DNA from: DASVLX01 sp035552275
GTDB taxonomy: Bacteria > Actinomycetota > Actinomycetes > Mycobacteriales > Pseudonocardiaceae
Assembly (NCBI GenBank): GCA_035552275.1
Contig: DASZLR010000125.1
Location: 1-20,973, forward strand
DNA length: 20,973 nucleotides
Direction: 5' to 3'
Made by a program: the position numbers and the translations under genes. Within the stretch, counting starts at the first letter, position 1. Each line of letters begins with the position of its first letter. Positions 15,925-20,973 of the stretch are shown here, piece after piece. The notes under the pieces are model-generated. The model was not told the origin of the DNA. It did no database searches and worked only from the letters and a program-made list of their open reading frames with translations.

Positions 15925-15929
15925 GGCGA

Positions 15930-15945
15930 CGATTGTCGACAATCG
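15930..15945. promoter_or_regulatory. Perfect 16-bp palindrome CGATTGTCGACAATCG, copy 2 of a recurrent motif
   Basis: It lies 6 bases after the dehydratase stop, in the convergent gap before the MarR gene. As RNA it could form only a 6-bp stem with a TCGA loop and no U-run, so it is a poor terminator and more likely a protein-binding site. The 16-bp string GATTGTCGACAATCGG recurs exactly at 19940-19955. Confidence 0.6.
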
Positions 15946-16001
15946 GACGGACCTATCCGAATACGACATGATCGTCGACGGTCAGGCATCGGGCAGATAC
16001 G

Positions 16002-16445
16002 TCAGTCGCCGAGCACCAGTTTGCTCAGCGCGCGCAGTTCGGATCGCGACAGCTTGGCGAACGCGGCCGGTGGCCGATAGAGCTGGTCCAGCAGGGTTCG
16101 GCGGACCTGCTCGCCCTGCTCGGTCAGCACCACAACCCGCACCCGCCGGTCGGTGGCGTGGGCGCGGCGCTCGGCCAGGCCATGTTCTTCCAGCCGGCCG
16201 ATGAGCCAGGTGACAGTGGAGGCGTCGCTGCTCCACCGGTCGGCGAGCGCGCGCATGGCCTGCGGCTGTCCTGGTTCGAGCAACATCAGCGCCTTGAGAT
16301 CGCCCGGCGTCAGGCCCAACTCCCGGCCCGAGTCGAGGTGGCGTCCGTACTCGGTTCGACAGAAGTCGTAGAGCGCGCGCCAAACCCGCGCCGCGAGCAC
16401 CTCGCCCTCGTCACGATCGTCAAGATCAGCACCGGCCACGAACAC
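16002..16445 (-). CDS. MarR-family transcriptional regulator
   Basis: A 147-residue winged-helix repressor-type protein. LTPGDLKALMLLEPGQPQAMRALADRWSSDASTVTWLIGRLEEHGLAERR is the DNA-binding domain (recognition helix near DASTVTWLIGRL), followed by ATDRRVRVVVLTEQGEQVR, the wing and return helix typical of MarR. GTG 16445 opens the longest plausible frame. GTG 16439 is an alternative and is 7 bases beyond TATCCT (16452-16447), which would suit a leaderless mRNA. It is divergent from an SDR epimerase-like gene with a 33-bp dyad between them, the usual set-up for a MarR repressor controlling itself and its neighbour. The ligand is unknown. Confidence 0.92.
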   Translation of the reverse strand: MFVAGADLDDRDEGEVLAARVWRALYDFCRTEYGRHLDSGRELGLTPGDLKALMLLEPGQPQAMRALADRWSSDASTVTWLIGRLEEHGLAERRAHATDRRVRVVVLTEQGEQVRRTLLDQLYRPPAAFAKLSRSELRALSKLVLGD

Positions 16446-16459
16446 CAGGATACGAGGCG

Positions 16460-16488
16460 TTGACAGCTCGACTCTTCGCAGATACTTT
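16460..16488 (+). promoter_or_regulatory. Sigma-70-type promoter for the SDR gene (TTGACA-N17-TACTTT)
   Basis: A perfect -35 TTGACA (16460-16465) is followed after exactly 17 bases by TACTTT (16483-16488). This is the strongest promoter match in the window. The start of transcription would be near 16495, giving a leader of about 38 bases that contains the GGAG ribosome site before ATG 16533. Confidence 0.75.
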
Positions 16489-16517
16489 GAGTCATCAAAT
16501 ATTTTTACTACTCAAAG
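16485..16517. promoter_or_regulatory. Probable MarR operator between divergent marR and SDR genes
   Basis: CTTTGAGT (16485-16492) and ACTCAAAG (16510-16517) are perfect inverted arms. A nested dyad TTTGA-GTCA-TCAAA spans 16486-16499, and AAATATTT is palindromic at 16497-16504. The block is sharply AT-rich for this genome and overlaps the -10 and start region of the SDR promoter, so a bound repressor would block transcription. Confidence 0.7.
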
Positions 16518-16532
16518 CACATGGAGACACAG

Positions 16533-17486
16533 ATGATCCTGGTCACCGGCGGACTTGGCTTCATCGGGCTGCACACCGCCCGCGCGCTGCTCGACCTCGG
16601 CGAGTCCTGTGTGCTCACCCGGTATCGAGCCAACCGCCAGCCCAGCTTCCTGGCCGACGAAATCGGCGAGCGGGTGTTCATCGAACAGGTGGACGTCGCC
16701 GACGCACAGGCGGTTCTCGACGTCGGCAGCCGACATGAAATCACCGGTATCGTGCACCTCGCCGAGCGCGGCCTCGGCGTGCCGACACTGGCCGGGGACG
16801 GCCCGCGCAACGCCGCGCCGCTGATGAACGTGCTCCGGGCGGCGCGCGAATGGGGCGTGCGCCGAGTCAGCATCGCCAGCGCGATCGGCGTGTACATGAA
16901 CGCCGGTCACAGCCCATTACGCGAGGACCTACCGCTGCCGATGACCGCGTCCCATCCACTCGAACTGATGAAGAAGACCGCCGAGCTGCTGTCCGGTTTC
17001 GTCGCCACCGATGCCAAGTTCGAGGTGGTCATCCTGCGGATCGGCGGCGTCTACGGGCCGCTGTACCACAACATGACCAACTGGGGCGTGGCCGCGCGTT
17101 TGGTCCATCCGGCGCTGAAAGGTGAGCCGCCGGAGTTCACCCCGGAGTTCCAGCCGCACGCCGAGGACGGCATCGACTGGTGCTACGTCAAGGACTGCGG
17201 CCGGGCGATCGCGCTCCTGCAGACCGCGACCGCGCTCCGGCACCGCGTCTACAACGTCGGCACCGGGCACCCGACGACGAACGGCGATTTCGCCGCCGCC
17301 GTCAACAAGGCGATCCCAGACGCCAAGATCGAGTTGCCGGCCGGCCGCGATCCGCACGGCTCCGGTCAGGACTTCTACCTCGACGTCGGCCGGATTCGTG
17401 CGGACACCGGGTTCGAGCCGGCGTACGACGTCGACCGCGGCATCGCCGACTACGTCGACTGGTTGCGGGCCGGCAATTCCCAGTGA
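16533..17486 (+). CDS. NAD-dependent epimerase/dehydratase-like extended SDR protein
   Basis: A 317-residue Rossmann-fold protein. The N-terminal TGGLGFIG motif (residues 5-12) binds NAD(P). VSIASAIGVYM holds the active-site Ser region, VVILRIGGVYGP is the conserved strand before the substrate domain, and VYNVGTGHPTTNGDF matches the family's later segment. Where extended SDRs have YxxxK, this protein reads LELMKK, so the catalytic Tyr appears replaced by Leu and the enzyme may be atypical. ATG 16533 is preferred because GGAG lies 6 bases before it; ATG 16521 is in frame but lacks a ribosome site. It is controlled by the strong divergent promoter and MarR dyad, and converges on mnmA with a 16-base gap. 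Confidence 0.88.
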   Translation: MILVTGGLGFIGLHTARALLDLGESCVLTRYRANRQPSFLADEIGERVFIEQVDVADAQAVLDVGSRHEITGIVHLAERGLGVPTLAGDGPRNAAPLMNVLRAAREWGVRRVSIASAIGVYMNAGHSPLREDLPLPMTASHPLELMKKTAELLSGFVATDAKFEVVILRIGGVYGPLYHNMTNWGVAARLVHPALKGEPPEFTPEFQPHAEDGIDWCYVKDCGRAIALLQTATALRHRVYNVGTGHPTTNGDFAAAVNKAIPDAKIELPAGRDPHGSGQDFYLDVGRIRADTGFEPAYDVDRGIADYVDWLRAGNSQ

Positions 17487-17502
17487 TGCCGGACCGGAAC
17501 GC

Positions 17503-18615
17503 CTACCGGGTCGCGGCGATGGTGGCGCTGCCGAGCACCAGATCGCCGGCGGCGTCCGGCCGATACAGCACGGCGGTCTGGCCGGGCGCGACGCCGTGCA
17601 GCGCGCCGCGCGGCCGGATCACCACCTCGTCACCGTCCACTTCGGCCACTGCGTCGGCGGTGCCGCCGTGCGCCCGAACCTGCACCACGCACTCGGTCGG
17701 GCCGGGCAGGCCGGCGCCGGACGGCCACACCGGCCGGGCGGCGGTGATCTCGCGGACCGACAGCCGGTCCGACCCGCCGACCCGCACGGTTCCGCTCACC
17801 GGCTCGATGGCCAGCACATAGCGCGGCCGTCCATCGGGCGCGGGCGCGCCGAGACCCAGGCCCTTGCGCTGGCCCACGGTGAACCCGTGCACGCCCTGGT
17901 GCTCACCCAGCACCTGTTCGGTCTCGTCGTCCACCACCGTGCCGGGCCGCTCGCCGAGCCGATCGGTCAGGAAGGCGCGGGTGTCGCCGTCCGGGATGAA
18001 GCAGATGTCGTGACTGTCCGGCTTCTCCGCGACGGCCAGCCCGCGCTCGGCCGCCTCGGCGCGTACGTCCGGCTTGGTCGATCCGCCGAGCGGGAACATG
18101 GCGTGCCGCAACTGATCGGGGTGCAGCGAAGCGAGCACATAGGACTGATCCTTGGCGTCGTCCGCACTGCGCCGCAGCTCCACAGCGCCCTTGACGCCGC
18201 CATCCGCTGTTCCGTCTCCAATGGACAGTCGGGCATAGTGGCCGGTGCACACAGCGTCGAAGCCGAGCCCGACGGCACGGTCCAGCAGGGCGGCGAACTT
18301 GATGCGCTCGTTGCACCGCACGCACGGGTTCGGAGTGCGGCCGGCGGCGTACTCGGCGACGAAGTCCTCGACCACGTCCTCGGTGAACCGCTCGGCGAAA
18401 TCCCAGACGTAGAACGGGATGCCGAGGACATCGGCGGCGCGCCGGGCGTCCCGGGCGTCCTCGATCGTGCAACAACCGCGAGCGCCGGTGCGCAGCGTGC
18501 CGGGCTTGGCCGACAGCGCCAGATGCACGCCGACCACGTCGTGCCCGGCCGCGACCGCGCGCGCGGCGGCCACGGCGGAGTCCACTCCGCCGCTCATCGC
18601 CGCTAGTACCCGCAT
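17503..18615 (-). CDS. mnmA: tRNA-uridine 2-sulfurtransferase MnmA
   Basis: A 370-residue tRNA thiolase that makes 2-thiouridine at the wobble position of certain tRNAs using ATP and persulfide sulfur. The PP-loop SGGVDSAVAA is at residues 8-17. RTPNPCVRCNERIKF gives C101 as the likely catalytic Cys, and SHDICFIPDGDTRAFL gives C205 as the persulfide Cys, the pair used by the family. TGHYARL and the C-terminal beta-barrel region (FTVGQRKGLGLGAPAPDGRPRYV) are present. Start ATG 18615. The gene lies 27 bases after a cysteine desulfurase, the sulfur donor, in the same order as mycobacterial Rv3025c-Rv3024c. Confidence 0.97.
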   Translation of the reverse strand: MRVLAAMSGGVDSAVAAARAVAAGHDVVGVHLALSAKPGTLRTGARGCCTIEDARDARRAADVLGIPFYVWDFAERFTEDVVEDFVAEYAAGRTPNPCVRCNERIKFAALLDRAVGLGFDAVCTGHYARLSIGDGTADGGVKGAVELRRSADDAKDQSYVLASLHPDQLRHAMFPLGGSTKPDVRAEAAERGLAVAEKPDSHDICFIPDGDTRAFLTDRLGERPGTVVDDETEQVLGEHQGVHGFTVGQRKGLGLGAPAPDGRPRYVLAIEPVSGTVRVGGSDRLSVREITAARPVWPSGAGLPGPTECVVQVRAHGGTADAVAEVDGDEVVIRPRGALHGVAPGQTAVLYRPDAAGDLVLGSATIAATR

Positions 18616-18642
18616 ACCGCCATTCTCCCAGTCAGCTCTCGG

Positions 18643-19866
18643 TCACGATCCTTCGGCTGTCCGCGCCGACCGGCGCATGCCGGCCAGCCCCGCGCCCCTG
18701 GCCCGCTCGACCACCGGGCCGATCACCGTCGCCACCGCATCGACATCGGCGCGGGTGGACGAGTGGCCCAGCGAGAACCGCAGCGAGCCGCGGGCGGCCA
18801 CCGGGTCGGCGCCCATCGCCAGCAGCACATGGCTGGGTTGGGCGACTCCGGCCGTGCAGGCCGAGCCGGTGGAGCACTCGATTCCGTTGGCGTCCAACAA
18901 CATCAGCAGGCTGTCGCCCGCACAGCCGGGGAAGGTGAAGTGCGCGTTGCCGGGCAGCCGGGACGGCCCGCCGTCGATGGTGGACGCGCCCGGGTCGCCG
19001 TTGTAGACGGCGTCCGGCACGGCCGCGCGGACCGCGCCGACGAGCTCATCACGCAGCGCGGCGACGTCGGTGGTGTGCGCCGGCCGGGCATCGACCGACG
19101 CCCGTGCCGCAGCGGCCAGCGCCGCGATCGCCGGCACGTCCAGGGTGCCGGACCGGACGTCGCGCTCCTGGCCGCCGCCGTGCAGCAGCGGGATGCCGGC
19201 CACCTCGCGGCCCAGCAGCAGCACGCCGGCGCCGTAGGGGCCGCCGATCTTGTGGCCGGTCATGGTGAGCGCCTGGGCGCCGCTGGCGGCGAAGCTCACC
19301 GGCACTCCGCCGACCGCCTGCACCGCGTCGGTGTGCAGCGGAATGCCGTGCTCGGCGCAGGTTTCCGCGAGTTCCCGCACCGGATTGACGGTGCCGACCT
19401 CATTGTTGGCCCACATCACCGTGGCCAACGCGACCGAATCCGGGTCCTCGGCGATCGCCGCGCGCAGGGTGTCCTGGTGCACCCGGCCGAAATCGTCCAC
19501 TTCCAGCCAGGTCACCTCGGCGCGCTCGGTGTCCACCAGCCACTGCACGGAGTCGAGCACGGCATGGTGCTCGACGGCGGAGGCGAGAATCCGGCGGCGG
19601 CGCGGGTCGGCGGCCCGACGCGCCCAGAAGATGCCCTTGGCCGCAAGATTGTCGCTTTCCGTGCCACCGGCGGTGAAGATCACCTCGGAGGGCCGGGCGC
19701 CCAGCGCGTCGGCGATGTCCTCCCGGGACTCCTCGACGGCCCGCCGGGCCCGGCGGCCGGAGGTGTGCAGGGACGAGGCGTTGCCCACGGTGGACAGCGC
19801 CGCCGTCATGGCGGACAGGGCCGCCGGCAACATCGGGGTGGTCGCCGCGTGATCGAGGTATGCCAT
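18643..19866 (-). CDS. iscS: Cysteine desulfurase, IscS/NifS family
   Basis: A 407-residue PLP enzyme that converts L-cysteine to alanine and an enzyme-bound persulfide. It opens YLDHAATTP as in the class V aminotransferase family. EHHAV near 99-103 has the PLP-stacking His, HTDAVQAVG near 178-186 the cofactor Asp and Gln, and TMTGHKIGGPYGAG contains the Schiff-base K206. CSTGSACTAG at 331-340 contains catalytic C337. The frame is open far upstream, but ATG 19866 is the family start and has GGTGA 4 bases before it. It is followed by mnmA, so its main local role is likely sulfur supply for tRNA thiolation; it may also serve iron-sulfur assembly. A strong hairpin lies upstream, insulating it from the peptidase gene. 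Confidence 0.96.
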   Translation of the reverse strand: MAYLDHAATTPMLPAALSAMTAALSTVGNASSLHTSGRRARRAVEESREDIADALGARPSEVIFTAGGTESDNLAAKGIFWARRAADPRRRRILASAVEHHAVLDSVQWLVDTERAEVTWLEVDDFGRVHQDTLRAAIAEDPDSVALATVMWANNEVGTVNPVRELAETCAEHGIPLHTDAVQAVGGVPVSFAASGAQALTMTGHKIGGPYGAGVLLLGREVAGIPLLHGGGQERDVRSGTLDVPAIAALAAAARASVDARPAHTTDVAALRDELVGAVRAAVPDAVYNGDPGASTIDGGPSRLPGNAHFTFPGCAGDSLLMLLDANGIECSTGSACTAGVAQPSHVLLAMGADPVAARGSLRFSLGHSSTRADVDAVATVIGPVVERARGAGLAGMRRSARTAEGS

Positions 19867-19895
19867 CGAGTCACCAGCGTAGTCGTTCTCCAGCA

Positions 19896-19936
19896 CTGGT
19901 CGGTGGCCCGCGGGTGTGCCGCGGGCCACCGACCAG
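19896..19936. terminator. Perfect 18-bp stem, 5-base loop hairpin between peptidase and iscS
   Basis: The left arm CTGGTCGGTGGCCCGCGG (19896-19913), loop GTGTG, and right arm CCGCGGGCCACCGACCAG (19919-19936) pair without a mismatch. It lies after the stop of the minus-strand peptidase gene and about 30 bases upstream of iscS. No U-run follows, as is common for actinobacterial terminators. An intrinsic terminator of the peptidase gene is the simplest reading; a 5'-leader structure of iscS is also possible. Confidence 0.75.
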
Positions 19937-19959
19937 CCGGATTGTCGACAATCGGCTGG
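19933..19959. promoter_or_regulatory. Second inverted repeat containing GATTGTCGACAATC, copy 3 of a recurrent motif
   Basis: CCAGCC, one unpaired G, then GATTGTC pair with GACAATC-GGCTGG, a 13-bp stem with one bulge. It overlaps the last four bases of the 18-bp hairpin and lies 32 bases after the peptidase stop. It shares GATTGTCGACAATCGG exactly with the site at 15930-15945. It could be a second terminator hairpin or a protein-binding site. Confidence 0.6.
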
Positions 19960-19990
19960 CGAACCTGCTGACGAACCGGGCGGTGATTCG

Positions 19991-20973
19991 TCAGAAGGCG
20001 CCGATGTCGTCCGGCGTTCCCAATCCGGTCGGCCCGTCGTAGCCGGCTTGGGACGTGCACAGGTAGGAGCCGCCGCAGCTTCCGTTGCTCCCACTGGTCA
20101 CGTCGTACAGCGAGCCGGTGTGCGCGTACAGCGAGGACGCCGGATAGCTGAACGCCGACGCGTTGCCGGCCAGCGCGAACACCGACGCGATGGTCGGCGC
20201 CGAGACACTGGTCCCGCCGAACTCCAGCCAGCCAACATAACCCTGATACGACGTGCTGTCGTACACCGCGACCCCGGTGTTCGGGTCGGCGTCGGAGCTG
20301 ACGTCGGCGACGGTTCGCCGGGAGCAGCCGGTGTCGGTCTGCCAAGACGGTTTGCCGATGTAGGCCGAACAGCCGCTGCCGGCCCCGCTCCACGCCGTCT
20401 CCGACCAGCCCCGCGTGTTGCCGGCCTTGGTGAGACTGGTGCCGCCGACCGCCACCACGTCCCGCGACGCGGCGGGGAACTCCACGCCGTAGCCACTGTC
20501 GCCGGAACTCGCGGTGAGCACGACGCCCGGATGGTTGTAGTAACTGCTCTGGTAGGAGGTTTCCGACGAGCTCTCGCCGCTGCCGTAACTGTTCGAGACA
20601 TAATGCGCGCCGAGTGTGACCGCTTCGTTCACCGCCGTGCCGAGATTGGTGGTGGAAGCACTGGATGCCTCCATCAGAAGGATGTTGCAGTGGGGGCAGA
20701 TAGCCGACACCATGTCGATGTCGAGCGATTCTTCCTCCGCCCAGCCACCGTTTGATCGTGGATAACTCGTGCCGCCGGTCTGGTTGGACTTCGCGAAACA
20801 CGGCGTGCTACTCGACGCGATCGCCGACGGCGAGCACGATGCTAGGCCGGGTATCCCGTACTGCGACCGGTACACGTTGACGTCGGAATAGGCGTTCGGA
20901 TCGTTGTAGGCGTCCACAACGGCCACCGTCACACCGGCGCCGTCGCTCGCCGAGGCCGTGCTGAGGTTGTACG
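19991..20973 (-). CDS. Sedolisin-type (S53-like) serine-carboxyl peptidase, N-terminus cut by window edge
   Basis: The last about 327 codons of a secreted-type peptidase; the frame stays open to the right edge (YNLSTASASDGAG before VTVAVVDAYNDPNA). The catalytic elements fit the sedolisin fold: EESLD in GGWAEEESLDIDMVSAICPHCNI gives the Glu and Asp, SSGDSGYGVEFPA the oxyanion Asp, and EFGGTSVSAPTIAS the nucleophile Ser. DPNTGVAVYDS and the final GYDGPTGLGTPDDIGAF are late family motifs, the latter probably Ca-binding. Ser/Thr/Gly/Tyr-rich, Lys-poor composition and several Cys suggest export. Signal peptide and propeptide lie outside the window. It belongs to a set often annotated S8/S53. A strong hairpin follows its stop. 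Confidence 0.9.
   Translation of the reverse strand, partial: YNLSTASASDGAGVTVAVVDAYNDPNAYSDVNVYRSQYGIPGLASCSPSAIASSSTPCFAKSNQTGGTSYPRSNGGWAEEESLDIDMVSAICPHCNILLMEASSASTTNLGTAVNEAVTLGAHYVSNSYGSGESSSETSYQSSYYNHPGVVLTASSGDSGYGVEFPAASRDVVAVGGTSLTKAGNTRGWSETAWSGAGSGCSAYIGKPSWQTDTGCSRRTVADVSSDADPNTGVAVYDSTSYQGYVGWLEFGGTSVSAPTIASVFALAGNASAFSYPASSLYAHTGSLYDVTSGSNGSCGGSYLCTSQAGYDGPTGLGTPDDIGAF

Noticed and set aside
15930..15945. Intrinsic terminator for the dehydratase gene
   Set aside because: A perfect palindrome can form only a 6-bp hairpin with a 4-base loop here, without a U-run, and the same string occurs elsewhere, so a binding site is more likely.
19867..20094. N-terminal extension of the cysteine desulfurase
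   Set aside because: The frame is open through the hairpins and into the peptidase gene, but the family start MAYLDHAATTP with a GGTGA site is at 19866.

Overview
This 21-kb window is high-GC, tightly packed chromosomal DNA from an actinomycete. The pointers are very high G+C, frequent GTG starts, a probable F420-dependent PPOX-class protein, an Rv2464c-like Nei1 next to RpiB, and a short MetE-like protein near NAD+-dependent LigA, as in mycobacteria (Rv3015c-Rv3014c). A Pseudonocardiales-like organism is a reasonable guess, but taxonomy cannot be fixed from this sequence alone. I see no insertion sequence, integrase, CRISPR array or rRNA. No stretch over 300 bases lacks a gene; the longest gap is about 284 bases upstream of hpnC.

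Layout. (1) 1-1366, minus: the end of a squalene/hopanoid operon, hpnC followed by hpnD, which runs off the left edge. (2) 1651-2160, plus: a divergent MarR-type regulator with a near-perfect operator-like palindrome in front of it. (3) 2194-2361, minus: tRNA-Gly(TCC) then tRNA-Pro(TGG). (4) 2506-4226, plus: an uncharacterised glycosyl- or glycerophosphotransferase-like gene. A tract of about 5.9 copies of a 7-bp unit splits it into two reading frames. (5) 12234-4223, minus: a long string of same-strand genes: a MetE-like protein, an uncharacterised protein, ligA, rpiB, nei1, a PPOX-class protein and a STAND/TPR protein with a damaged P-loop. (6) 12352-14991, plus: a complete mannose-family PTS permease in the order EIIB-EIIC-EIID-EIIA, then a serine/threonine dehydratase-like PLP enzyme. 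(7) 16002-17486: a divergent MarR regulator and SDR epimerase pair with a clear TTGACA-N17-TACTTT promoter and overlapping dyads. (8) 19866-17503, minus: cysteine desulfurase then mnmA, which together supply sulfur for tRNA 2-thiouridine. (9) 19991-right edge, minus: the C-terminal part of a secreted-type sedolisin (S53-like) peptidase. A perfect 18-bp-stem hairpin separates it from the desulfurase.

The observation most worth following is the heptanucleotide tract in region 4. The two halves of the gene are continuous in protein sequence across the tract but lie one frame apart, and gain of one repeat unit or loss of two would restore the frame. That is the layout of a phase-variable gene, although a repeat-length error in assembly or a fixed pseudogene would look the same. 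Other points are a palindrome, GATTGTCGACAATC, found twice exactly and once with a changed centre; several short tandem duplications inside or at the start of coding regions; and probable leaderless starts on ligA and the dehydratase gene.
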